A DNA stretch of 64,000 nt from Mucilaginibacter sp. SJ. GTDB taxonomy: Bacteria > Bacteroidota > Bacteroidia > Sphingobacteriales > Sphingobacteriaceae. The notes under the pieces are model-generated. The model worked only from the letters and a program-made list of their open reading frames with translations. It ran no database searches and was not told the DNA's origin. The stretch covers positions 6,014,001-6,078,000 of the forward strand of contig NZ_CP118631.1 of assembly GCF_028993635.1 (NCBI RefSeq). The letters run 5' to 3'. This document shows, piece after piece, positions 47,954 through 56,255 of the stretch (its first letter is position 1; each line of letters begins with the position of its first letter). Made by a program: the position numbers and the translations under genes.

Positions 47954-49057
47954 ATGAAAAGACTAACCTTACTCACAATTGTGTTCGTTTTTATATCGAA
48001 CTACCTTTTTGCACAATGGACAACCAGCGGAAATAACGTTTATACCACCACTGTCGGCAATAGCGTAATCATTGGTGCTACAGCCCCAACGATAATCAAT
48101 GCCTCTTCCGGGTTATTTCCGGGCGTGACACCCAAACAGGAAATCTTAACCGGAAGTTCAACCACCGCCTATTCTGAATTAGTGACCATTCGTCATAACG
48201 GGGTAGCAGTGGATGCATTGTCCCGCCAGTTAGGATTAGTTTTTAAACTTTCGAGTGAAAGCAGCACTGGGGAATCGGGCAAGATGGGGGGCATGCTTTT
48301 GGAAAGCAGCAATGGTTATGCGAACCTTCCGACACTGAGTTTGCTTACGAACAACGCCCGTAGATTAACGATAGATTACAATGGCAATGTGGGGATTGGT
48401 ACAACAACTCCCAAAACCCTTTTGGACATAGGCAAAACATTGGGCCCTGGCGACGTGAGCGCCGTTTTGGCCCGGCTGTCAGAAGGTAATACTGCTGGCG
48501 GAGGAACGTATCTCGGCACGGTGGGCTATAACACTCAGTTGAGTGGTACGATCACCGATGTAACAGACGTGAAAAGTTTTGCAATTGAACACAGTTTTTA
48601 CGGATCGACCAACAGCTCCATCAACTTTTTACGCGGTGGAAGTACGATTGGAGGAAGCATTTCTTTCAGTACCAATGACAATACGGAGAAAATGCGCATT
48701 TTATATAACGGGAATGTGGGTATTGGCATAACCCATCCGCAAAATAAACTGGATGTTAACGGTACGATACACTCTAAAGCAGTGTTAATCGATCTGAACG
48801 GGTGGAATGATTACGTATTCAAAAAAGATTATCGGTTGCCGCCATTATCAGAGGTTAAAGCGTATATCGACCAAAACCAACATTTACCGGAGATTCCGTC
48901 AGAACAGGAAATGATCAAAAAAGGGCTTGATGTGGCTGAGATGAACAAGCTGTTAATAAAGAAGGTAGAGGAATTGACACTGTACCTGATTGAAAATCAA
49001 AAAGAGATCAACGAATTAAAAACAAAGGTTTCTGTATTGGAAATCGGAAAAAAGTAA
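47954..49057 (+). CDS. secreted tail-fibre-like protein
   Basis: This 367-residue protein has a Sec signal ending in YLFAQW, a long variable middle with GNVGIGTTTPKTLLDIG and GNVGIGITHPQNKLDVNG motifs, and the shared C terminus (WNDYVFKKDYRLPPLSEVKAYIDQ, HLPEIPSEQE, MNKLLIKKVEELTLYLIE). The region around the second GNVGIG motif matches the fibres at 10287 and 29078 while the first half does not, suggesting domain shuffling. It lies 20 bases after A3. Confidence 0.8.
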   Translation: MKRLTLLTIVFVFISNYLFAQWTTSGNNVYTTTVGNSVIIGATAPTIINASSGLFPGVTPKQEILTGSSTTAYSELVTIRHNGVAVDALSRQLGLVFKLSSESSTGESGKMGGMLLESSNGYANLPTLSLLTNNARRLTIDYNGNVGIGTTTPKTLLDIGKTLGPGDVSAVLARLSEGNTAGGGTYLGTVGYNTQLSGTITDVTDVKSFAIEHSFYGSTNSSINFLRGGSTIGGSISFSTNDNTEKMRILYNGNVGIGITHPQNKLDVNGTIHSKAVLIDLNGWNDYVFKKDYRLPPLSEVKAYIDQNQHLPEIPSEQEMIKKGLDVAEMNKLLIKKVEELTLYLIENQKEINELKTKVSVLEIGKK

Positions 49058-49064
49058 CTTCAAC

Positions 49065-50066
49065 ATGAAAAAGATAATTTTTATTTTATCGCTGGCTATT
49101 ATTTCTTCGGGAATAACGTACGCTCAAAACACCTTTCCTTCAACCGGAAATGTCGGAATCGGAACAAACAATCCTACCTACAAATTTGAAGTTCACGGGA
49201 ATGATGGTGGCCAGGTTGCTGTTTTTGGGAACAACGGCAGCACAAACTTTGGCCTGCAAGGCTCGCTTTTTATTAAGTCTAACAGTTCAACCAGTACTGC
49301 CTCATTATCTTCGGGAGGAGCTAATTCTGGGTTAACATTTCTTACCAATAACTCCGGAACCGATTATGTGCGCATGCAGATCACTTCAACAGGAAATGTT
49401 GGGATAGGGACAACAACTCCGGGCTCCGACCTGACTATTACACGGAATGGGACCGGAATGAGCGTTAATGCGGGTTCCAGCGGATACTTTGGCACATTAG
49501 CCTTTAACAGAGAAAGTGCAACAGGTGCCATATTTAATCCGACGGGTAACGCTTTTCAAATCAATAATGGAAACGGGACTGACAAAAATTTACACATTCA
49601 GGTATATAGTGGGTCTGGAGCCGGAGTAAATCCAGATGCGTTAACCATTAATGGGACAACGAGCGGTGTTGGAATTAATACCGCATCAGTTCCTGCCGGA
49701 TACCAGTTTGCTGTTAACGGAGGGGTTATTGCAACTTCGGTAACTGTTAAACTCTATACGGCCTGGCCTGATTATGTCTTCAAGCCGACGTATCAGCTTC
49801 CGTCATTAACAGATGTTAAGACTTACATTGATCAAAACCAGCATTTACCGGAAATTCCTTCAGAACAGGAGGTTGCTAAAGATGGTCTGAACCTTGGTGA
49901 GATGAACAGGTTGCTGCTAAAAAAAGTTGAAGAACTGACCTTGTATGCAATAGAGAATGAAAGAAAGGATAAGGAAAAGGACAAGTTGCTGGCGTCACTA
50001 CAGCAACAGATCAACAGGCTGAATGAAAAACAAAATCATCGCTCTCGAAAAATAACCAAACCTTAA
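49065..50066 (+). CDS. secreted tail-fibre-like protein
   Basis: This 333-residue protein has a signal peptide ending in ITYAQ, three GNVGIGT-type motifs, and the shared C terminus (WPDYVFKPTYQLPSLTDVKTYIDQ, HLPEIPSEQE, MNRLLLKKVEELTLYAIE). A lysine-rich coiled coil forms the end. The start follows the preceding gene by 7 bases and the B3 gene starts 12 bases after it, so A3, the two fibres and B3 look like one operon. Confidence 0.8.
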   Translation: MKKIIFILSLAIISSGITYAQNTFPSTGNVGIGTNNPTYKFEVHGNDGGQVAVFGNNGSTNFGLQGSLFIKSNSSTSTASLSSGGANSGLTFLTNNSGTDYVRMQITSTGNVGIGTTTPGSDLTITRNGTGMSVNAGSSGYFGTLAFNRESATGAIFNPTGNAFQINNGNGTDKNLHIQVYSGSGAGVNPDALTINGTTSGVGINTASVPAGYQFAVNGGVIATSVTVKLYTAWPDYVFKPTYQLPSLTDVKTYIDQNQHLPEIPSEQEVAKDGLNLGEMNRLLLKKVEELTLYAIENERKDKEKDKLLASLQQQINRLNEKQNHRSRKITKP

Positions 50067-50078
50067 ACGCATCAACCA

Positions 50079-53000
50079 ATGCTGATGAATACCCAGACTT
50101 ATCGCTGCTGTATCCGGAGCAACCGGATGCTTTTGTCACTATTTTTTTTACTCGTCGCCTTTTGCTCAAATGCTCAGACCTACCTGCCACCCCCCGCAAC
50201 AATGACCACGGCACCAGCGGCGGGCTCCTATTACAGTTACAGCAGCATTACACTAAACCCGACTTTTAGCTTTACGGCAACTTCAGGCAGCAGCCTGAGC
50301 CTGTATATAGCCAATCCCGATTGCCAGCCATTGAACTCATCATTCAGTGCGAACCAGAATTATATCCTGACATCTATTCCCCGGATAAGTGGCTTTAAGA
50401 ATGGGGGTACAGGGGCCAACACGGGAGATTTTGCCGGCCGGGGCACCTGTGAACTGATGCAAACGGTACAGTATTTCGATGGACTGGGCAGGCCCTTACA
50501 AACAACGCAGGTAAAGGGCTCACCCCAGGCCAAAGATATTGTTCAGCCTTTTGCTTATGATCAATACGGCAGAGAGGCCCAAAAATACCTTCCTTATGCA
50601 GCGACCACTGCTGATGGCAGCTATAAGAGTGACGGACTGGCAACCGGGCCAACTAATTTCTACTATCCGGGCGGTACCGCGGCATCCGGAAGCCAGCAAA
50701 GTAATGGAGTGGTTTATAACCCTGCCCCATATTCGTTAACCAACTTCGAGCCTTCACCCCTAAACCGGGTGGTGGAACAGGGTGCACCAGGTGCGGACTG
50801 GCAACCTGTATTGGGCAACACGACGGGGCATACAATGAAGCAGGAATATATCACCAACAACGTCAATGACTTTAGCGGAGCGGATACTACGTTGAGCAGG
50901 AAGGTGATCCTGTATAAGGCAGATATTAACACGGATCAGAGCCGCACACTAAACTACGGGAACACGGCTGGGAACTATTATCCGACCGGGCAACTGTACG
51001 TAACAATTAGTAAAGATGAGAACTGGAAGAGCGGCAGCGGCAACAGCAGAGGAGGAACTGTAGAGGAGTACAAGGATAAGGAAGGCCATGTGATACTGAA
51101 ACGGACTTTCTTGTTTAGCGGCGGGGCATTGCAGCAACTGTCAACCTATTATGTATATGATGACCGGGGAAACCTTGCCTTTGTATTGCCACCAAAAAGC
51201 GGGGCTGATGCTGGCATCACCAGTGCAGGCAATTTAACCACGCTGAACAACCTGTGCTACCAGTATCAGTATGACGGCAGGAACCGGCTTGTGCAGAAAA
51301 GATTGCCAGGCAAGGATTGGGAATATACCGTATATAATAAGCTTGACCAGGTTGTGGCCACACAGGACGGGAACCAGCGTTTAACCAACCAGTGGATTTT
51401 TATGAAGTACGATGCACTGGGGCGTGTACTGTGGACAGGTACCTGGAACAATGGCGGCACGGCAATCACGCGAAGCGGGGTACAGGCGGCGGTAACCGGC
51501 TTTAGCGGGGCACTGTGGGAAAGCCGTCCATCGGGAGGGTATCCCACCAACTTAGCATGGCCAAAAACCGGATTCCAGGGTTCTTTAACGGTGAATTATT
51601 ATGACGATTATACCTTTGGCGATTTTAGCTCGATGCCTGCGGCGTATGACTACCGGGCATCGGCAAGTGCGATGACTGGCGGATTGCTGACCTGTACCAA
51701 GACTTGGGTAACCGGCAGCGCCGCCGTATTGTATAAAGTGTTATACTATGATGATCTTGGTCGTTTGATCAGGACCTGTGCCGAACATTACCTGGGCGGA
51801 ACAACTGCCGTAGCTAACTTTAATAATTATGATGTGATCGACAATAAATACGATTTCAATAATAATTTGACTAAAACAACGCGGCAGCATTTTACCATAG
51901 CTAATACGACTATTCCGGCAGTGACGATTCGGGATACGATCCTGTATGACCACATGAACCGTAAAACACAAACACTGGAATCGATCTGGAGCGGGAATAA
52001 TACGCCGCCTGCCTATGTAGTACTCAGCAAGTTAGACTACAATGAGATAGGACAGTTAAAGAGCAAGGGATTGCACAGTGAAGATGGCGGAAACTCATTT
52101 TTGCAAACGGTAAACTACCGGTATAATGAGCGGGGATGGCTGCAATCATCCCAGGCCGGGCTGTTCAGCGAAAACCTGTATTATAATAAGCCTACCGACA
52201 ACAGCTTTACTAACCAGTACAATGGTAACATTTCGGAAATGACGTATACGAAAACAGGATCATCGAATGTGGTATTCAAATACGGTTATGACCAGTTGAA
52301 CCGGTTACTGAGCGGGACTTCGACAGGAGGAAGCACCATGGGTGAGCAGCTGACCTATGACCCGTTGGGCAATATATCGACTCTGATGCGTACCGGCCCG
52401 AACCCGGCAAATCTTGTATACACCTATTACAACAGCAATGCCAGCAACCAGCTACAAACGGTAACCAATGGCGGCGCGGCGTTCCGAAGCTACGCTGCTT
52501 ATGATCCAAACGGTAACGCGCCAAGTGATGGCGGTAATAAAAACATCACCTACAACCTGTTTAACCTGCCGCAAACAGTAACACAGGGAGGCACAACACT
52601 GGCCAGCTATATTTATGACTGTACAGGCCAGAAGCTGAGCAATACTGGTAGCGATGGAAGATGGGATTATATTAACGGGATCGTGTATAATGGAACCACT
52701 ATTGCGAATGAGACGATCGATTTTATCCAAACCGGAGAAGGACGTGTGGAACCCAATGGCAATTCATGGACTTATAGCTATAACCTGACAGACCACCTGG
52801 GTAACGTACGGCTATCGTTTTACAAAGATCCATCGGCAGGAACAGCCCGCCGGATCCAGGAGGATGAATATTACTCTTTTGGGTTGAGGAATGGATTATA
52901 CAATAGTTCTAACAACAACCGCTATCTTTATAATGGCAAGGAGATTCAGACAGATCTGACAAACCAATACGATTATGGTGCAAGGTTTTATGATCCTATG

Positions 53001-53777
53001 ATTGGGAGGTGGACGAGCGTAGATCCATTAGCAGAGAAGATGAGTAGATATTCAACGTATAATTATGGATTTGACAATCCTATGAGGTTCATAGACCCCG
53101 ATGGAATGGGGCCGGATGATGTGATAGTACCCGAAAAATATAGAAAACAAATGGCCGATATACTTGCACAAACGTTTGGTAGCAATGCAAGTAATTTCAA
53201 ATATGACGACAAAGGAAAAATGTCGTATACAGGGGATGTCACTCAACTAACTCCGGCAGAGCAGGGAGCATTTAATGAGTTGAATGGTTTAATGAGTTCA
53301 TCAACAAAATATAACGTTGTTATTGAAGAAACATACACCTTCACACAGACAGATGGAACTGCGACAACGGTAAATACAGGTAATAGTGGTACCAAGGGGG
53401 ATGCTGCTGTTTACCCGTCAGCTACAAAAAATGGAGAAGGTTATCTTATTTTAAATCCAAACCCAACTCAGGCAAATGTATTGGATGTAAAGTATGGTGA
53501 GAATGGCAACCAATTGCCTGCTAACTTTAGTGACATGCTTCAAAACGGAGGGAAAGGTCCTTTAAGGACTTTCACGCCATTTGAAAATTTCTGGCATGGT
53601 GTGGGACACGAAAGAGCGGGTGGTGCGGAGAATGGCGGCAAAGCAATGGAGGTTGAGAACCTGGGCGGAGCTGCCCACAAAAATGTGACCTATAACGCAG
53701 ATGGATCAATTAAAACAATAACGGCAGCACCCATTGCTTCAAAGAATTATAATTTAGATCATCCTAAAAAACGTTAG
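50079..53777 (+). CDS. Rhs core protein B3 with HxxxHE-type tip
   Basis: This 1232-residue protein has a Sec signal ending in CSNAQ, the DUF6443-type region, YD repeats, and the core QYDYGARFYDP at 963-973. The border motif FIDPDG ends at 1009, leaving a tip of about 223 residues. The tip contains FWHGVGHERAGG (H1173, H1177, E1178) followed by KAMEVENL. The spacing resembles zinc peptidases with HExxH ... E..A..xEN, but the expected catalytic Glu after the first His is Gly, so it may be inactive or use E1178. The core is nearly identical to B1 and B2. The first 155 bases after the core codons recur in the orphan tip at 60013 with one mismatch. Confidence 0.85.
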   Translation: MLMNTQTYRCCIRSNRMLLSLFFLLVAFCSNAQTYLPPPATMTTAPAAGSYYSYSSITLNPTFSFTATSGSSLSLYIANPDCQPLNSSFSANQNYILTSIPRISGFKNGGTGANTGDFAGRGTCELMQTVQYFDGLGRPLQTTQVKGSPQAKDIVQPFAYDQYGREAQKYLPYAATTADGSYKSDGLATGPTNFYYPGGTAASGSQQSNGVVYNPAPYSLTNFEPSPLNRVVEQGAPGADWQPVLGNTTGHTMKQEYITNNVNDFSGADTTLSRKVILYKADINTDQSRTLNYGNTAGNYYPTGQLYVTISKDENWKSGSGNSRGGTVEEYKDKEGHVILKRTFLFSGGALQQLSTYYVYDDRGNLAFVLPPKSGADAGITSAGNLTTLNNLCYQYQYDGRNRLVQKRLPGKDWEYTVYNKLDQVVATQDGNQRLTNQWIFMKYDALGRVLWTGTWNNGGTAITRSGVQAAVTGFSGALWESRPSGGYPTNLAWPKTGFQGSLTVNYYDDYTFGDFSSMPAAYDYRASASAMTGGLLTCTKTWVTGSAAVLYKVLYYDDLGRLIRTCAEHYLGGTTAVANFNNYDVIDNKYDFNNNLTKTTRQHFTIANTTIPAVTIRDTILYDHMNRKTQTLESIWSGNNTPPAYVVLSKLDYNEIGQLKSKGLHSEDGGNSFLQTVNYRYNERGWLQSSQAGLFSENLYYNKPTDNSFTNQYNGNISEMTYTKTGSSNVVFKYGYDQLNRLLSGTSTGGSTMGEQLTYDPLGNISTLMRTGPNPANLVYTYYNSNASNQLQTVTNGGAAFRSYAAYDPNGNAPSDGGNKNITYNLFNLPQTVTQGGTTLASYIYDCTGQKLSNTGSDGRWDYINGIVYNGTTIANETIDFIQTGEGRVEPNGNSWTYSYNLTDHLGNVRLSFYKDPSAGTARRIQEDEYYSFGLRNGLYNSSNNNRYLYNGKEIQTDLTNQYDYGARFYDPMIGRWTSVDPLAEKMSRYSTYNYGFDNPMRFIDPDGMGPDDVIVPEKYRKQMADILAQTFGSNASNFKYDDKGKMSYTGDVTQLTPAEQGAFNELNGLMSSSTKYNVVIEETYTFTQTDGTATTVNTGNSGTKGDAAVYPSATKNGEGYLILNPNPTQANVLDVKYGENGNQLPANFSDMLQNGGKGPLRTFTPFENFWHGVGHERAGGAENGGKAMEVENLGGAAHKNVTYNADGSIKTITAAPIASKNYNLDHPKKR
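52965..52981 (+). other. Rhs core attachment-like sequence in B3 (one mismatch)
   Basis: CAATACGATTATGGTGC, one base (T at 52979) different from the cassette end sequence. The site is empty. The mismatch is silent for the protein and could lower its use. Confidence 0.5.
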
Positions 53778-53779
53778 AA

Positions 53780-54319
53780 ATGAGGAGAATAATATCAGTT
53801 TTATTAATACTATGTTCGTGTTCGCCTGGTAAAGATTTTATTGTTTCGGAAAAGACTGATTACCTTGTTTATAAACATGATAGATATATTCAAGTAAATA
53901 TAGACACACTTACTAAAGTTATAGATCCGCCTTCCATCAAAAAAATTTCTGTTAAAAACCTTAAGGAAGATACCATATATGTATTTTCAACTGTTTTAAG
54001 TAATTCGTCCATGCTGTATTCTTCCAAAAACATAAGTTTTCGAAATAGAGGGTACTATATAAATTCTTTTTATAAAAATTTTATGAACGATGCGTCTTAC
54101 AGTGGAATCAAAAAATTTAATTTTATTCGAATTCCGCCTAAAGATAGTTTGATTATAAATATAGACGAACAGCGCATTCTCAAAAAGACGGCTAATGTGT
54201 CGAAGCATAAGTTAATAGGATTTAAATATTTGTATTTCGATAAGGTAAAAGGTCATGTAGAAGGAGGACTACATAATTTAAGTGAGTTCCCCTTAAAAGA
54301 AGCAATTATTTGGCAATAG
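53780..54319 (+). CDS. lipoprotein, immunity candidate for the B3 tip
   Basis: This 179-residue protein has a short lipoprotein signal (MRRIISVLLILCSC-SPGKDF). The mature protein is basic and contains LVYKHDRYIQVNIDT and a final VEGGLHNLSEFPL. No family is recognised. It starts 2 bases after the B3 stop. Its last codons overlap the possible TTG start of the orphan tip at 54310. Immunity is inferred from position. Confidence 0.55.
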   Translation: MRRIISVLLILCSCSPGKDFIVSEKTDYLVYKHDRYIQVNIDTLTKVIDPPSIKKISVKNLKEDTIYVFSTVLSNSSMLYSSKNISFRNRGYYINSFYKNFMNDASYSGIKKFNFIRIPPKDSLIINIDEQRILKKTANVSKHKLIGFKYLYFDKVKGHVEGGLHNLSEFPLKEAIIWQ

Positions 54320-55173
54320 TTATAAAGGGTTCTATAATTGATCAATATGATTATGGCGCGCGGTTCTACGATCCCGTGATTGGTAGGAATACAACTATTG
54401 ACCCGAAAGCTGAATTGAATAGAAGATGGTCACCTTATTCGTATGGACTTAATAATCCTATTAGATTTATTGATCCAGATGGTATGGTACCAAGTGATTT
54501 TACTGATGAAGACGGTAATAAAAGACACGTCGAGGATGGTTCAACTGCTCAATATCAAGAAGTAGGTACCGGTGTTAGTAGGCATTATGAGTTTACAGGT
54601 TTCGATCAATCAAAAGCCAACCCCGGGATTCCATATGCGCCGCAATCTAATACAGTAAATTTAACAACAGCTATTCAAGAACAGCAGAACTTAAATGCGT
54701 CAAATACAGATTTAAATCCAATCCCAGGTGGAGCTACGTTTTGTAATTATGCTACACAAAATATATTAAGCACTGTTGCTTCGGCAACTAATAATTCATC
54801 AGGTCTTGCTATAACTGGTATGGCTAATAGTATGGTAGATCAAATGAATTGTAACACTGCTTTTATTAAAACAGATCAAGGTAATGCTCAGGCGGTTGCG
54901 GATAAGGGAGGCCTGGGCTTAGTCGGACTAATTGAACCTGGGCATGGTCACGTTGTAAGCTTCTCTGTAGGAAGTAATGAAGATAAAGGACAAATGGCAA
55001 ACATTGGACGAACAAATGGATTCTTAAATATTAATCCGCAGGGAGATAAAGAACCGTCTGTATTCAGTGCTAAAAAGTTTGAGAATACACAATTCTTTAT
55101 CTTAAATCCATCGATAACCCCGAAATCTATACCAACACCTGCTCCAAAAACGAACCCATTAAATCCTTTTTAG
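54310..55173 (+). CDS. orphan copy of the Cys/His amidase-like tip (cassette copy 2)
   Basis: From the core codons onward this is identical to the last 276 residues of B2. Upstream it has only about 11 codons of unrelated sequence (VIKGSIIDQYDYGA) and a TTG at 54310 as the sole possible start, overlapping the previous gene's stop. It has no Rhs core, no signal peptide and no ATG, so it is a silent cassette. Catalytic candidates Cys (TFCNYATQ) and His (GHGHVVSF) are intact. Confidence 0.7.
   Translation: MAIVIKGSIIDQYDYGARFYDPVIGRNTTIDPKAELNRRWSPYSYGLNNPIRFIDPDGMVPSDFTDEDGNKRHVEDGSTAQYQEVGTGVSRHYEFTGFDQSKANPGIPYAPQSNTVNLTTAIQEQQNLNASNTDLNPIPGGATFCNYATQNILSTVASATNNSSGLAITGMANSMVDQMNCNTAFIKTDQGNAQAVADKGGLGLVGLIEPGHGHVVSFSVGSNEDKGQMANIGRTNGFLNINPQGDKEPSVFSAKKFENTQFFILNPSITPKSIPTPAPKTNPLNPF
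54343..54359 (+). other. attL-like site, copy 2
   Basis: CAATATGATTATGGCGC. The T at 54348 differs from every other copy of the site here and must come from the target, not from the element. Confidence 0.55.
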
Positions 55174-55181
55174 TAACTAAT

Positions 55182-55679
55182 ATGAAAAGAATCGCCTTAA
55201 TAATCGTGATGATGTTCTTTGGAACTCATTTATTCGCTCAAACATCTGCTATTAGTAAAGATGAAATTATTGGCGTGTGGCAAATTAATAGCCCGCGAGT
55301 AGGTAATGGATACGCAGAATCCTTTAGCTTTTTTAAAGGCGGTACTTTCATCTATCAATATGACCCGTCGGATGACACGAGAAATATAACTCAACTGCAA
55401 GGGAAATATCAATTAGATGGCGAACGATTGATCCTAACTGTTACCCGTAGAAAAGAACGCATTGGTGGGAAAATAATGGCGGGTGCGGTTGGAACAGATG
55501 AATACTTGTTTGTTTTCGATAACGATAAAACAAAAGATGTAACAGAGGTATCACCAAAGCCTTTAGACCCATTCTTTATATCCAAAGTCCACAAGTTATC
55601 GGGTAAGATTGATTGTCTTATTAACAATAGGCATTACTATAAGGTATCGAGCGACCCAGATGCCATAAATCATCAATAA
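55182..55679 (+). CDS. exported immunity candidate of the cassette, copy 2
   Basis: Identical 165-residue product to that at 36720, with the Sec signal ending in THLFAQ. It has its own ATG and start region, so unlike the orphan tip upstream it could be expressed if transcription from the B3 operon reads through. That would make it a second source of protection. Confidence 0.6.
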   Translation: MKRIALIIVMMFFGTHLFAQTSAISKDEIIGVWQINSPRVGNGYAESFSFFKGGTFIYQYDPSDDTRNITQLQGKYQLDGERLILTVTRRKERIGGKIMAGAVGTDEYLFVFDNDKTKDVTEVSPKPLDPFFISKVHKLSGKIDCLINNRHYYKVSSDPDAINHQ

Positions 55680-55692
55680 TCCGTAAACATGA

Positions 55693-55718
55693 CCAAAGCC
55701 CCTTAACCGGGGCTTTGG
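55693..55718. terminator. bidirectional terminator, copy 2
   Basis: Same CCAAAGCCCC / GGGGCTTTGG hairpin between the immunity gene and the convergent regulator gene. Confidence 0.75.
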
Positions 55719-55721
55719 CTT

Positions 55722-56066
55722 TTAACGCCCGTAAGCTTTACGAGCTTTAGCATCACGCAAAAGCCCATCAAGCGCATATAAAATGCCATCCTTATCCTGC
55801 TCGGAGAGTTCGTTTAGATCATTCAACCGCTTAAGCATATCCGGGTCTTTTAAAACGTTGGTCGTATCAACTTCGCCCATCAGGTGGCCTACGGTAGTAT
55901 CCAGCACTTTTGCAAGTCTGCCAGCTACCTCAATAGATGGCTTCATCTTATCGAGTTCATACTTACCGATAACGGTGTGTACGGTCTTCATGAGCTTAGC
56001 CAAGTCCTGCTGCGAAAGCTTCTTTGCTTCCCTGCATTCTCTTAATCGTTTGCCAAATGTGCTCAT
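55722..56066 (-). CDS. XRE-family helix-turn-helix regulator, copy 2
   Basis: Identical to the 114-residue regulator at 37260-37604, including the helix-turn-helix LSQQDLAKLMKTVHTVIGKY. The same start choice applies: the upper ATG at 56096 overlaps the -7 box. Two identical copies in one cell mean either could repress both cassettes. Confidence 0.75.
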   Translation of the reverse strand: MSTFGKRLRECREAKKLSQQDLAKLMKTVHTVIGKYELDKMKPSIEVAGRLAKVLDTTVGHLMGEVDTTNVLKDPDMLKRLNDLNELSEQDKDGILYALDGLLRDAKARKAYGR

Positions 56067-56075
56067 ATCTTTTTT

Positions 56076-56111
56076 ACAGTACACACAAATATACACAGCT
56101 TAAACAGTACA
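56076..56111. promoter_or_regulatory. regulator promoter -7 box and candidate operators, copy 2
   Basis: ACAGTACA repeats at 56076-56083 and 56104-56111 around the minus-strand TATATTTG at 56086-56093, as in copy 1. Confidence 0.45.
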
Positions 56112-56190
56112 ATAAAATCCTTTGGTGTATCTAAAAAGCATTGTTGTAAATCAATATTAATCCTAAACAGTTCAAAAAAAACTTAAAACA

Positions 56191-56221
56191 TTGTATATTA
56201 TAGTTTCATAAAATATATTTG
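56191..56221 (+). promoter_or_regulatory. promoter of the ATPase/recombinase genes, copy 2
   Basis: TTG (56191-56193), 20-base spacer, TATATTTG (56214-56221), 34 bases before the ATPase ATG. Confidence 0.6.
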
Positions 56222-56255
56222 CATCCTATAAAAATCAAATGCTCATTAATCTGCG

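Noticed and set aside
50079..53777. Type VI secretion cargo or PAAR-linked Rhs
   Set aside because: The proteins carry Sec signals, and no PAAR, VgrG/TssI or other T6SS gene is in the window.
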